Source: Halorubrum sp. BOL3-1 (GTDB lineage: Archaea > Halobacteriota > Halobacteria > Halobacteriales > Haloferacaceae). From it: DNA of 64,000 nucleotides. The notes beneath the pieces are model-generated. The model saw nothing but the letters and a program-made list of their open reading frames with translations. It ran no database searches and was not told the origin of the DNA. Each line of letters begins with the position of its first letter. Position 1 is the stretch's first letter. Below, piece after piece: positions 51,794 to 60,964 of this stretch. The stretch lies in NCBI RefSeq assembly GCF_004114375.1, contig NZ_CP034692.1, forward strand, positions 1,674,001 through 1,738,000. Direction: 5' to 3'. Made by a program: the position numbers and the translations under genes.

Positions 51794-53104
51794 TCACGCC
51801 TCGACGACCGGCAGGGGCGTCGGGAGGGGTTCGAGATCCCCGACCACGATGACGCGGGGTTCGTCGACGACTGTGATGCGGTACGTCTCGGCCGGCGAGA
51901 GCGTCCGGACGACCCCGCCCGCGTCGGTCGTTCCGATGGCTTGACTGTCGCCGTCACCGACCGTCTTGGTGACGGTGACGTCGGAGACGGGGTCGCCGGT
52001 CTCCTCGTCGAGGACGGTGACGGTCACCGGCCCGCCCGCGTAGGTCCGTTGGACGGTGACGTTGAACCCGTCGCCGCTCTCCGCGACCGGTTCGCTGTCG
52101 GGGAACGCGGACAGGTCGGTCCGCTGGTGCTCGACGAACACCTGTTCGGTCCCGCCGCTGACGAACGTCCGAAGGGTGCCGAACTCGTGCGGTATCGTGA
52201 TCCGCTGGACGGCTCCCGCGCCGAACGCGTCCGGGTCCCGGAGCGCAGCCGTCTCGGGGTACGCCGTCTCGGTCACTTCGATCGCCAAGTCGTTCGAGAT
52301 TGGGCCACCGCCGCGGTCCCAGCGGTCGGTGCGGAACACCTCGCGGACGTACTGGCCGTCGTGGATCGTCGCGAGCACGACCGACCCCTGACTCGACTCG
52401 ACGTACATGTCGGTCGGGGGAGACTGTCCGCGAGCGGTCGCGAGCGCTCGGTCGCGGACCGGTCCCTCGTACACCTGTAACGCCACCTGAAGCTCGTCGA
52501 GCCGGCCGGGCGAGCTGAAGCCGTCGGTCGCCTCTGCGAGCGCGTCGATCTCGTCGAGGCGCTCGTCGTACTCGCGGGCGGTCGCGGCCACGCGGCCGAC
52601 CTCGTCGACCAGTTCGCGGTCGGACAGCTCCCCGGCCGCGTGCGCGGTGAAGGCGTCCGCCTGCCGGCTGTTGAGCGCCACCTCCGCGCGCTCAACCCGG
52701 TTGATCTCCGCGAGGATCCGCTGTTGGCGCTCGACGGGCGTTTCGGCGCGTTCGATCCGGCTAACGACCGCCGCGGTTTCTACGGCGGCGTCGGCGTCCG
52801 CCGTCGCGAACCCGAGCGACGAACCGAGGTCGGGACCCCGGGAGTACGCGCTGACGCGCGTCTCCGAGCCCGGCGGCGTCGACAGGGTCCGGAGCGTGAG
52901 GTTCGCTCGGTCGATCTGGGGCATCGACTGTGCGGCGACAGACGACGGTGACCCTGCGGAGACGGACGGAGCGCCAGAGGCGGTCGAACCGGTGGAGGCG
53001 GTCGAACCGGTAGACGCCGGAGCTACGCCCGGCGCGGCGACGGTGGCGACCGGTCCCGCGAGCAGCAGGACCGCGACGAGGGCGATCGGGAGGGCTCTCA
53101 TCAT
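51794..53104 (-). CDS. Exported envelope protein with signal peptide (DUF7096-like)
   Basis: 436 aa from ATG 53104 (MMRALPIALVAVLLLAGPVATVAAP), a Sec signal peptide. Low-complexity Ser/Thr/Gly linker (about 22-55), a helical region with FATADADAAVETAAVVSRIE and RILAEINRVERAEVAL, then beta-rich domains and a C-terminal Ig-like segment (YAGGPVTVTVLDEETGDPVSDVTV) and YRITVVDEPRVIVVGDLEPLPTP. Presumably extracellular, possibly anchored at the C-terminus region. Divergent from a membrane HTH protein; the pair shares a 195-nt promoter region containing ATATAAAAAA and AAAATATCGTATAG. Confidence 0.75.
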   Translation of the reverse strand: MMRALPIALVAVLLLAGPVATVAAPGVAPASTGSTASTGSTASGAPSVSAGSPSSVAAQSMPQIDRANLTLRTLSTPPGSETRVSAYSRGPDLGSSLGFATADADAAVETAAVVSRIERAETPVERQQRILAEINRVERAEVALNSRQADAFTAHAAGELSDRELVDEVGRVAATAREYDERLDEIDALAEATDGFSSPGRLDELQVALQVYEGPVRDRALATARGQSPPTDMYVESSQGSVVLATIHDGQYVREVFRTDRWDRGGGPISNDLAIEVTETAYPETAALRDPDAFGAGAVQRITIPHEFGTLRTFVSGGTEQVFVEHQRTDLSAFPDSEPVAESGDGFNVTVQRTYAGGPVTVTVLDEETGDPVSDVTVTKTVGDGDSQAIGTTDAGGVVRTLSPAETYRITVVDEPRVIVVGDLEPLPTPLPVVEA

Positions 53105-53299
53105 CCGTCGGTTCGCCCGGCGATATAAAAAAGCCACCTACTGCGAACGCCCGGCTGCGGAGCCGACGAGGGCAGGTCGAATCGGCGCGACGACCGGATC
53201 GGCCGCGTCGGTAGATGAACCGGGAAATTCGGCGCGAAGTCCTGTCAAAAAATATCGTATAGAAAGCGTTTTGCCGGGTGCGCGAGTGACCCGAGACGT

Positions 53300-54622
53300 A
53301 TGCGGAACCCCGCTCTTCGCGCGCTCCTGGTCGCGATCGTCGCGCTCGCGCTGATCGCGAGCGCCGGCGCCGCGGTCGGCGGCGCGGTCACGGCCCCCTC
53401 CCCCATCGACGCGGACGAGACTCGGCCCGGCGCGGCTATCGACGGCGACGTGCTGCGCCCCGCGGAGTCGCTCGAGCGTCGGGAGCCGGCGCTTCGACAA
53501 CAGACCGACGGTGCCATCACGTCGCCCTCGACGACCCGGATCCGCCTCGGGTTGAACCCCGACCGCAGCGCCGACTGGACCGTCGCCGTACGGTACTCGC
53601 TGGCGGACGAAAACGAGACGGCGGCGTTCGAGACCGCCGGCGAGCGGTTCCGGAACGGCGAGATCGGACCGAGCGCCGAGCTGTTCGAGGGGCTCCGTCG
53701 CGAGGCGAACCGCGACGTCGACCGATCGATGGCGATCGACGACGTCGACCGCGAGGTCGTCGTCCACGAGGACCCGGGCGAGTTCGACGTCGCCACGGAG
53801 GGGGCGGTCGCGGTCGGGGAACTGCGGCTGAGCTTCACCTGGACGGCGTTTCTCGCGCAGGACGGCGAGAGCCTCGTCCTCGGTGACGCGCTGACGACAC
53901 CCGGCAACGAGACATGGCTGCGCAGCCTCGAGGCGTCCCAGACGCTGGAGGTGGCGACGCCGGAGGGGTACACCGTCACCGGAACGCCGAGTACGGCCGT
54001 AACGCGGCTCTCGGACGGCGACGTGATCATCGAGGGTCCCCAGACGTTCGAGAGCGGCGACCCGGTGGTGATCGTTTACGGGCCGGCCGGACCGGATCCG
54101 GGCACGGGCGGCCCGTTGATGATGCTGGCGGCCGCGATCGCGTTCGCCGCGGTCCTCGTCGCCGGGAGCGTCGTCGGGTACCGCCGGGTAAGCGGCGAGG
54201 ACGCCGGAGCCGACGATCCGGCGTCGAACGGCGACGAGGAGGCGACAAGCGGCCGGAGTCCCGTCGCGGGCCCGGGCGCGAGTGAGGAGTCCAAAACCGG
54301 TGCCGGCGGAGTGGCCGACGAGAACGTGGAAGAGCCGGACCTCTCGCTGCTGTCGGACGAGGAGCGCGTCGAGCGGCTCCTCGACGAGAACAGCGGCCGG
54401 ATGCGTCAGGCCGACATCGTTTCCGAGACCGGGTGGTCGGACGCGAAGGTGTCGCAGTTGCTGTCGGCGATGGCCGACGAGGGCCGCGTCGAGAAGCTCC
54501 GACTGGGGCGCGAGAACCTCATCTCGCTTCCCGACGGCGAGGACAGTGAGGGCGGTGACGAGAGCGGCGACGGCGCGGGCGGCGACGGGGATGGTGACGG
54601 CGAGGGCGGCGACGGACGGTGA
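53300..54622 (+). CDS. Membrane-anchored winged-helix protein (DUF7345/DUF7343-like)
   Basis: 440 aa. Signal peptide MRNPALRALLVAIVALALIASAG, an extracellular domain (residues about 30-265, with IRLGLNPDRSADWTVAVRYSL), a membrane helix MMLAAAIAFAAVLVAGSVVGYR (about 274-295), and a cytoplasmic winged helix RVERLLDENSGRMRQADIVSETGWSDAKVSQLLSAM. It looks like a one-component sensor of an outside signal that acts on DNA inside. It is divergent from the exported protein gene, so the two may form a sensing module. Confidence 0.8.
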   Translation: MRNPALRALLVAIVALALIASAGAAVGGAVTAPSPIDADETRPGAAIDGDVLRPAESLERREPALRQQTDGAITSPSTTRIRLGLNPDRSADWTVAVRYSLADENETAAFETAGERFRNGEIGPSAELFEGLRREANRDVDRSMAIDDVDREVVVHEDPGEFDVATEGAVAVGELRLSFTWTAFLAQDGESLVLGDALTTPGNETWLRSLEASQTLEVATPEGYTVTGTPSTAVTRLSDGDVIIEGPQTFESGDPVVIVYGPAGPDPGTGGPLMMLAAAIAFAAVLVAGSVVGYRRVSGEDAGADDPASNGDEEATSGRSPVAGPGASEESKTGAGGVADENVEEPDLSLLSDEERVERLLDENSGRMRQADIVSETGWSDAKVSQLLSAMADEGRVEKLRLGRENLISLPDGEDSEGGDESGDGAGGDGDGDGEGGDGR

Positions 54623-54756
54623 CGGCGAGAGCGATGACCGCGGCGACAATTGAGGTACTCGACGCCGGGACCCGACCTCCCGGACGCGGCAGAAACCGCC
54701 GGTCCGCCGTCGACCGTTCCGAAAACCATTACATGACGAGCGACCGAATATCGATC

Positions 54757-55545
54757 ATGAAGGTTCTGGTGACCGTCAAGGAGGTCGCGGAGGCGGACGA
54801 CGACTTCGGGATCGAGGGGACCGACATCGCCGCGTCGGACCTCGAGTACGATCTTAACGAGTGGGACGACTACGCCGTCGAGGCCGCCGTCCAACTGGCC
54901 GAGGCCGGAATCGCAGACGAAGTCGTGACGGTCACCGTCGGCCCCGAGCGCACCGAGGAGACGATCCGGATGGCGCTCGCGAAGGGCGCCGATCGCGCGG
55001 TCCGCGTCTGGGACGACGCGCTGGAGGGTTCGTTCCCGGACGTCGACTCGAAGGTCGACCTGTTCGAGGCGGTCGTGGACGAGGAGGATCCGGACCTGAT
55101 CCTCGGCGGCGTTCAGGCCGCAGACACCGGGTTCGGCGCGACCGGCGTCGCGCTCGCGGAGCGGATCGGCTTCGAGCACGCCGCGGTCGTCAACCACCTC
55201 GACGTCGACGCGGACGGGGGCGTCGCGCACGTCCACCGCGAGCTGGAGGGCGGCGTCGAGGAGCTGACCGACGTCGACCTCCCGGCGGTGCTGACGGTAC
55301 AGACCGGTCTCAACGAGCCGCGGTACGCGAGCCTCCGGGGGATCCGACAGGCGCAGCGCAAGGAGATCGCCGCGAAGGACCTGACCGACCTCGGGCTGAG
55401 CGCCGCGGACGTCGAGAGCGCGCTGACGCTCACGTCGATGTACGAGCCGGAGAGCGAGTCGGACGCGGAGATCATCGAGGGCGACGCCGGGGAGTCCGCG
55501 GGCCGCCTTGCCGAAGTGCTGCGCGAGAAGGGGGTGAGCGCGTGA
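54757..55545 (+). CDS. etfB: Electron transfer flavoprotein beta subunit
   Basis: 262 aa from ATG 54757 (MKVLVTVKEVAEADDD). ETF-beta motifs: YDLNEWDDYAVEAAVQLAEAG, RTEETIRMALAKGADRAVRV, ILGGVQAADTGFGATGVALAERIG, and YASLRGIRQAQRKEI (the recognition region). Takes electrons from acyl-CoA dehydrogenases. The C-terminal 40 residues (LTSMYEPESES...) are typical of the archaeal type. The stop codon overlaps the etfA ATG by 1 nt. Confidence 0.95.
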   Translation: MKVLVTVKEVAEADDDFGIEGTDIAASDLEYDLNEWDDYAVEAAVQLAEAGIADEVVTVTVGPERTEETIRMALAKGADRAVRVWDDALEGSFPDVDSKVDLFEAVVDEEDPDLILGGVQAADTGFGATGVALAERIGFEHAAVVNHLDVDADGGVAHVHRELEGGVEELTDVDLPAVLTVQTGLNEPRYASLRGIRQAQRKEIAAKDLTDLGLSAADVESALTLTSMYEPESESDAEIIEGDAGESAGRLAEVLREKGVSA

Positions 55546-56492
55546 TGAGCGACGTCCTCGTCGCCGCCGAACACCGTCGCGGAGAGCTTCGGGACGTCTC
55601 TTACGAGGCGATCACGGCGGGCCGAGAGCTCGCCGACGAGCGCGGCGGCGACCTCCACGTGACTGCGATCGGCGGCGACGTCGACCGGTTCGCGGAGGAC
55701 CTGAACCGCGAGGGCGTCGACGCGGTCCACGCCGTCGACGACGGCGAGGAGTTCGACCACAACACCTACCGGGCGGCGGTCTCGGCGCTCGCAGAGCGGC
55801 TCGACGCCGGCGCGGTGGTGCTGCCGAACTCGGTCAACGGGCTGGACTACGCGCCCGCGCTCGCAGAGGCGCTCGGCGTGCCGATCGTGACCGACGCGGT
55901 CGGGATCGAGTACGAGGACGGACTCACCGTCACCCGCGAGATGTACGGCTCGAAGGTCGAGACGGTCGTCGACGTCGCGAGCGACCGCTTCGTCCTCACG
56001 GTCCGCGGCGGCGAGTGGCCGCCCGCGGAGGGGATCGGCGACGCGACCGTCGAGGCGGCCGACGTCGACCTCCCCGAGTCCGGCGCCCGCGTCACGGGCT
56101 TCGAGGAGGTCGCCGGCGGCGACGTCGACATCGCGGACGCCGACGTGCTCGTCTCGGTCGGCCGCGGCATCGAGGAGGAGGAGAACCTCGGACTGGTCGA
56201 GGACCTCGCGGACGCGCTCGGCGCGACGCTGTCGGCCTCCCGCCCGATCGTCGACAACGGCTGGCTCCCGAAGAACCGACAGGTCGGACAGAGCGGGAAG
56301 GTCGTCACGCCGGACGTGTACGTCGCGGTCGGCATCTCCGGCGCGGTCCAACACGTCGCCGGGATGAAAGGGTCGGACACGATAATCGCGATCAACACCG
56401 ACCCGAACGCGCCGATATTCGACATCGCCGACTACGGGATCGTCGACGACCTCTTCGACGTGGTGCCCGCGCTCATCGGGGAGTTCGAGTAG
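55545..56492 (+). CDS. etfA: Electron transfer flavoprotein alpha subunit
   Basis: 315 aa from ATG 55545. FAD-binding C-terminal domain with SRPIVDNGWLPKNRQVGQSGK, VYVAVGISGAVQHVAGMKGSDTIIAINTDPNAPIFDIADYGIV in two blocks and the EEEENLGLVEDLAD segment. With EtfB it forms a soluble FAD carrier between acyl-CoA dehydrogenases and the membrane quinone. The gene overlaps etfB by 1 nt. Confidence 0.95.
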   Translation: MSDVLVAAEHRRGELRDVSYEAITAGRELADERGGDLHVTAIGGDVDRFAEDLNREGVDAVHAVDDGEEFDHNTYRAAVSALAERLDAGAVVLPNSVNGLDYAPALAEALGVPIVTDAVGIEYEDGLTVTREMYGSKVETVVDVASDRFVLTVRGGEWPPAEGIGDATVEAADVDLPESGARVTGFEEVAGGDVDIADADVLVSVGRGIEEEENLGLVEDLADALGATLSASRPIVDNGWLPKNRQVGQSGKVVTPDVYVAVGISGAVQHVAGMKGSDTIIAINTDPNAPIFDIADYGIVDDLFDVVPALIGEFE

Positions 56493-56575
56493 CCGACGGC
56501 GGCCCCGGTCCGGCGGCAACACTTTCCGTGTCGCCGGAGTACCGGACGGACCGACGGCGCCCGCCGTCGCCCACG

Positions 56576-57499
56576 ATGATCCCGATCCGCGCCGCCGTCC
56601 CGACCGCCGAGGAAGCGAGCTCCCTGCTCGCCGGAGTCCGTCGGACCGCCGACGTGGACGCCCGCGCGATCGCCGCGGAGCTGGCCGACGACGAGCCGGA
56701 CGACGATCTGCTCGCGCTCGTCTCGACGCCGTTCGCGTCCGTCGCCGACGTCGACGAGCGGCTGGCGCGGACGGAGTCGTACCTCCGCGAGCGAGGCGAC
56801 CGGCGATCGGTGTTCCTCACGGTGTACAGCCGGATGACGGCGACCGTCCGGGCCGCGATTGCGGACGCCGCCTTCGTCGACCCCGAGTGGACCGCGTCGT
56901 ACCTCGTCGCGTTCGCGGAGCGGTATCGCCGGGCGCTGGTCGCGTTCGAGCGGCGAGAGTTCGAGTCGCTCCCGCGGGCGTGGCTGATCGCCTTCGCGGC
57001 CGCGGCCCGCGGCGAGACGCTCGTCGCACAGGACGCCCTGCTCGGCATCAACGCGCACATCACCTACGACCTCACGTACGCGCTCGAAGACGTAGGGATC
57101 GGTCCGGACCGCGGCGCCAAGCGCGAGGACCACGACCGCATCAACGCGATTCTGACCCGGCTCGTACAGACCGCCCAAGACGCTCTCGTCGAGGCGTACG
57201 GAGCGGTCGCGATCGCGGAGGTCGACAGGCTGCTCGATCCCCTCGACGATCGGCTGGCCCTGCTCGGGTTGAAAACGAGTCGGGAGTTCGCGTGGCGAAA
57301 CGCCGTGTTGCGCGCCGATCTGCCGGCGTGGATCGCCGAGCGATACGTCGACTGGCGGACCGAGACCCTCGCGACGGGGGCGGCGGCTGTCGTGCTCGCG
57401 CCGGACGTCGGCGCCGAGACGAACGCGCGCCTCCGGGAGTCGGAGGCCGAGGTCGACGCGGCCGGCGCCTTTCACGAGGCGATCCGGCGGCGGACGTAG
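56576..57499 (+). CDS. DUF5995 family protein
   Basis: 307 aa from ATG 56576. Soluble and alpha-helical. Recognisable: FLTVYSRMTATVRAAIADAAF, VDPEWTASYLVAFAERYRRALVAFE, LLGINAHITYDLTYALEDVGIG with the H/D that may bind a metal, and REFAWRNAVLRADLPAWIAERYVDWRTE. DUF5995 is found in haloarchaea and actinobacteria (recalled) without an assigned activity. It follows etfBA by 83 nt and could be a separate unit. Confidence 0.82.
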   Translation: MIPIRAAVPTAEEASSLLAGVRRTADVDARAIAAELADDEPDDDLLALVSTPFASVADVDERLARTESYLRERGDRRSVFLTVYSRMTATVRAAIADAAFVDPEWTASYLVAFAERYRRALVAFERREFESLPRAWLIAFAAAARGETLVAQDALLGINAHITYDLTYALEDVGIGPDRGAKREDHDRINAILTRLVQTAQDALVEAYGAVAIAEVDRLLDPLDDRLALLGLKTSREFAWRNAVLRADLPAWIAERYVDWRTETLATGAAAVVLAPDVGAETNARLRESEAEVDAAGAFHEAIRRRT

Positions 57500-57547
57500 G
57501 GCCGCGGCGGAGAAACACCTATCAGTGTCGTCGCGGATCTGATAGCC

Positions 57548-57802
57548 ATGCCACATATCCGGGGGACGATCCACGGCGTCGCGGCGATGGTGACGCTCGT
57601 GGTCGGGTCGATACTGTCGAACACCGTCCGCGAGGAGTACGAGCTGTTCGCGCAGGTCGCCGTGGCGACGAGGCACCTGCTCATCAACGTCGCGAACCTC
57701 CCGGTGTCGCGGGAGGTCGCGGAGGTGGTCGTGCCGGTCGGCGTGTTGATGGGCGTGTGGGTGTTCGCCTACGAGCTTCAGCGGCTCTCACGGGCGGAGT
57801 GA
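57548..57802 (+). CDS. Hypothetical two-helix membrane protein (84 aa)
   Basis: MPHIRGTIHGVAAMVTLVVG then a helix to about residue 25, an amphipathic middle region, and a second helix VVVPVGVLMGVWVFAYELQRL near the C-terminus. The start follows a TATA-like CACCTATCAG. Function unknown. Confidence 0.7.
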   Translation: MPHIRGTIHGVAAMVTLVVGSILSNTVREEYELFAQVAVATRHLLINVANLPVSREVAEVVVPVGVLMGVWVFAYELQRLSRAE

Positions 57803-57896
57803 CCGGCGATCGGAGCGGCGACCGCGGCGCCTCGGCCGCCGGCGTCGCGGCCCGTTCTCGGTTCGTTTATGACCCCGCCGACCATCGGATCCGGCA

Positions 57897-60191
57897 ATGA
57901 GCGAGGGCGACGAGCAGACGGCCGCGACCGCGACGGGCCGGGAGATCTGGATCGAGAAGTACCGGCCGCAGACGCTGGACGACATCCACGGCCAAGAGGA
58001 GATCGTCGAGCGGCTCCAGAGCTACATCGCACAGGACGACGTTCCCCACCTTTTATTTTCAGGCCCAGCAGGTATAGGAAAAACTACCGCAGCCACCGCT
58101 ATCGCCCGCGAAATCTACGGCGAGGACAACTGGCGGGGGAACTTCCTCGAACTCAACGCCTCCGACCAGCGCGGGATCGACGTGGTCCGCGACCGGATCA
58201 AGGGGTTCGCGCGCTCGTCGTTCGGCGGCGACTTCCGGATCGTGTTCCTTGATGAGGCGGACTCGTTGTGCGTCCCGCCGGGGACCGAAGTCGTGACCGG
58301 ATATCCGTCGAAGCCGGAGGTCAAGCCGATCGAAGAGGTGAGTACCGAGGGAGAACCGGTCCCGTCTGTCGACTTCGAGACCAACGAGATACAGTCCGAC
58401 AAGGGGAGACTCGTCGACTCCGGGACCGCGGACTTCCTCAAAATGGAACTGAGGGATGGACGAAGCACGGTCGCAAGCCCGACACATCCGTTCTTCGTCG
58501 TCGACGGAGACGGAAGACTCGTAGAGAAAGAACTCAGAGAGCTGTCCCCGGGTGACGAAGTCGCCGATTTCAAAGACGAGATCGGCGTGTCTCGATGTGA
58601 GATCTGCGACACGTGGACGGCAGGACGTTTCTGTTCCGTCGAGTGCAAAGACAAAGGACATAGTCGCGAGATGCGGGGCGACGAGAACCCGATGTACGGA
58701 ACCGAATGGTCCGACGAGCGGCGAAATAAGATCGTCGAGAAACTCTCCGACGGACGATTTGCCGGGAAAAACAACCCGAATTACGGCGGAGACTTCCACG
58801 GGATACACGTCATGGAGATGGATGAGGAAACGATCGAAGAGTTCCGCGAGACGATCAGCGCGATGCGGTCGGGGACATCTTGGGAGGAGTGGGTCGTCAA
58901 CGCTGACCCCGAAGAAGTCAAAGAGGATATTGGAACGGCGTCAGCCGAGTGGTGGGCGAGTCTCGACGATGACGAGAGAGAAGCCGTCATCGAAAAGAGC
59001 GTCGAAAACTGTGACTACCCTGTCCGTGACATCAGCGGTGATAACAATCCGATGCGCGATCCCGAAGTCGCACAAAAGGTATCAGAGGCACTGAAGGGTC
59101 ACGAGCCGACGGGAGGAGGAAACTTCAGACACAGCGACGAACTCGGGCATCTGGTTCGTTCCAACTGGGAGTACGACGTCGCGAAGGCGCTACAGGAGGC
59201 GGGGATCGAGTACGAGTACGAGCCGACGTCCGAGCTGTCCGATTCCGTGTATCACCCCGACTTCCTGTTCGGGGACACGATAATCGAGGTCAAGGGAGTT
59301 GCCGAGCTGTGGGGACAGACCGAGAAGGTCGAGGAATTCCTCGAAACCTACGGCGACGAGTACACCTACGTCGTCGTCGGTGACGGTGAGATGCCCCACC
59401 ACGAACACTACGAAAAAGAAGAATTCGAGCCGGGAATGGTCGCGGACGGGGGACTGCGGAATGTCCAGACGGTCGCTATCGAGAGCATCGAGTACAGTCA
59501 CCGCGGGAAAGCGTACAATATCAGCATGGATGACACTCCCAACTTCATGCTCGCGAACGGAGTGTTGACGCACAACACCGACGACGCACAGTCGGCGCTC
59601 CGGCGGACGATGGAGCAGTTCTCCGACAACACGCGCTTCATCCTCTCGTGTAACTACTCGTCGAAGATCATCGACCCGATCCAGTCGCGGTGTGCCGTCT
59701 TCCGGTTCTCGCCGCTCTCGGACGAGGCGGTCGGCGGGATGGTCCGCGAGATCGCGGCGGCCGAGGAGATCGAGGTGACCGACGCGGGCGTCGACGCCCT
59801 CGTGTACGCGGCCGACGGCGACATGCGCCGCGCGATCAACTCCCTTCAGGCCGCGGCGACGACCGGCGACGTCGTCGACGAGGAGGCGGTGTACGCGATC
59901 ACGGCGACGGCGCGCCCGGAGGAGATCGAGTCGATGGTGACCGACGCGCTGAACGGCGACTTCGCCCGGGCGCGGTCGACCCTCGACACGCTGCTGACGG
60001 AGACGGGGATGGCCGGCGGCGACGTCATCGACCAGCTTCACCGCTCCGTCTGGGAGTTCGAGCTGAGCGAGCGCGAGGCGGTGCGACTCATGGAGCGCAT
60101 CGGTGAGGCCGACTACCGGATCGCGGAGGGCGCGAACGAGCAGGTCCAGCTGGAGTCGCTGCTCGCGGCGCTGTCCCTGGACGGAGAGTAG
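57897..60191 (+). CDS. rfcS: Replication factor C small subunit, interrupted by an in-frame intein
   Basis: 764-aa precursor; 328 aa after removal of the 436-residue intein, the normal length. Host: Walker [19 protein letters not shown] (G56-T63), Walker B FLDEADSL (D119-D122), then after the intein [22 protein letters not shown], and sensor 1 [17 protein letters not shown]. Forms the clamp loader with RfcL to load PCNA. The Walker A codons (58050-58106: CTT TTA TTT TCA ... GGT ATA GGA AAA ACT) are AT-rich, unlike the rest of the gene. TATA GTTTATGA at about 57867. Confidence 0.95.
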   Translation: MSEGDEQTAATATGREIWIEKYRPQTLDDIHGQEEIVERLQSYIAQDDVPHLLFSGPAGIGKTTAATAIAREIYGEDNWRGNFLELNASDQRGIDVVRDRIKGFARSSFGGDFRIVFLDEADSLCVPPGTEVVTGYPSKPEVKPIEEVSTEGEPVPSVDFETNEIQSDKGRLVDSGTADFLKMELRDGRSTVASPTHPFFVVDGDGRLVEKELRELSPGDEVADFKDEIGVSRCEICDTWTAGRFCSVECKDKGHSREMRGDENPMYGTEWSDERRNKIVEKLSDGRFAGKNNPNYGGDFHGIHVMEMDEETIEEFRETISAMRSGTSWEEWVVNADPEEVKEDIGTASAEWWASLDDDEREAVIEKSVENCDYPVRDISGDNNPMRDPEVAQKVSEALKGHEPTGGGNFRHSDELGHLVRSNWEYDVAKALQEAGIEYEYEPTSELSDSVYHPDFLFGDTIIEVKGVAELWGQTEKVEEFLETYGDEYTYVVVGDGEMPHHEHYEKEEFEPGMVADGGLRNVQTVAIESIEYSHRGKAYNISMDDTPNFMLANGVLTHNTDDAQSALRRTMEQFSDNTRFILSCNYSSKIIDPIQSRCAVFRFSPLSDEAVGGMVREIAAAEEIEVTDAGVDALVYAADGDMRRAINSLQAAATTGDVVDEEAVYAITATARPEEIESMVTDALNGDFARARSTLDTLLTETGMAGGDVIDQLHRSVWEFELSEREAVRLMERIGEADYRIAEGANEQVQLESLLAALSLDGE
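58269..59576 (+). mobile_element. RfcS intein with NUMOD3-like motifs and PD-(D/E)XK-like nuclease
   Basis: 436 residues, Cys125 to Asn560, between DEADSL and TDDAQ of the host. Splicing blocks: C125[18 protein letters not shown], [10 protein letters not shown] (block B, TxxH), and C-terminal [20 protein letters not shown], then [11 protein letters not shown] with the terminal His-Asn and Thr as +1 residue. The centre has a [17 protein letters not shown] zinc-finger-like cluster, NUMOD3-type repeats ([44 protein letters not shown]), and a nuclease-like part: E425 in [13 protein letters not shown]455F, and IIE464VK466G. No LAGLIDADG motifs are visible. Codon use is visibly less GC-biased than in the host. 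Confidence 0.85.
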
Positions 60192-60253
60192 GACGGCGCG
60201 GTCCGCGGAGGGTTCTTCGAGTCCCCCGTGTTCTGGCGGCGTCGAACACAGGC

Positions 60254-60390
60254 GAGACGACCGCCGAAGCCCCGGCCGCACCTCACGCCTCCCCGGCCTC
60301 GTCGGCGGCTCCCGTTGGTCGCCGCCGACTCCCTCGCGTGTGGTGGCTCGCGGTCGCCTGCGGCGACCACTCGCAGGCACGCGCCACCGC
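60254..60390 (-). repeat. Dispersed structured element, copy E (short form, minus orientation)
   Basis: Between rfcS and the phosphoesterase gene. Read on the minus strand: head GCGGTGGCGCG from 60390; hairpin 1 GGTCGCC/GGCGACC (60368-60352); hairpin 2 GTCGGCGGC/GCCGCCGAC (60329-60301); GAGGCCGGGGAGGCGTGAGG; then directly the tail CGGGGCTTCGGCGGTCGTC. The long middle stem and the conserved GAGTGARCG region of A-C are missing. A TTTAAA (60407-60402) is 12-17 nt ahead of the head and also serves as the TATA for the phosphoesterase on the other strand. Confidence 0.78.
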
Positions 60391-60430
60391 AGCCGGTAGT
60401 GTTTAAATCACGTCGGCGTCGACGGTGGGT

Positions 60431-60964
60431 ATGCTCGTCGTCGTCGCAGACACGCACGCACGCGAGGAGTCGAAGCTTCAGGGGCGGACCGCGGAGGCGG
60501 TCCGCGGGGCCGACCTCGTGATCCACGCGGGCGACTTCTACCGCGGACCCGTGTTCGACGCGTTTCTGTCGGCCGCCGCCGACCTCCGAGCCGTCTACGG
60601 CAACAACGACGACGCGGCGATCCGCGACCGAGTCCCCGAGGTGCGGACCGTCGAGTACGCCGGGGTTCGGTTCGCGGTCACGCACCGCCACCGCAGCGGC
60701 GACACGGGGCTGACCATGCTCGGTCGCGGCCGCGACGCGGACGCCGTAATCTGCGGCCACAGCCACCGCCCCCGATTCGACGACGCCGGCGAGTTACCGA
60801 TACTGAATCCCGGAAGCCACGCGCAGCCGCGCGGCAACCGCCCGGCACACGCGGAGCTGACCCCGTCGGATGGCGAGACGGGAAACGAATTGGACGGGCG
60901 ACTGGTGACGCCGGAGGGCGAGACCTTCGAGACGTTTCGGATTGCGGGTGGAGCCGGGCGGTAG
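60431..60964 (+). CDS. Calcineurin-like metallophosphoesterase (YfcE/MJ0936 family)
   Basis: 177 aa from ATG 60431 (MLVVVADTHAREES); a GTG two codons earlier is possible. Metal-site motifs: VVADTHA (D, H), VIHAGDFYRGP (GD), YGNNDDAAI (GNxD), and CGHSHRP with final LNPGSHAQPRG, the full YfcE set. Small cytosolic phosphodiesterase. Behind a TTTAAA box shared with copy E. Confidence 0.92.
   Translation: MLVVVADTHAREESKLQGRTAEAVRGADLVIHAGDFYRGPVFDAFLSAAADLRAVYGNNDDAAIRDRVPEVRTVEYAGVRFAVTHRHRSGDTGLTMLGRGRDADAVICGHSHRPRFDDAGELPILNPGSHAQPRGNRPAHAELTPSDGETGNELDGRLVTPEGETFETFRIAGGAGR

Noticed and set aside
54861-56492. 543-residue frame giving a longer EtfA
   Set aside because: The N-terminal 228 residues are an Arg/Gly-rich shadow of etfB; the ATG at 55545 overlaps the etfB stop and begins the conserved EtfA sequence.
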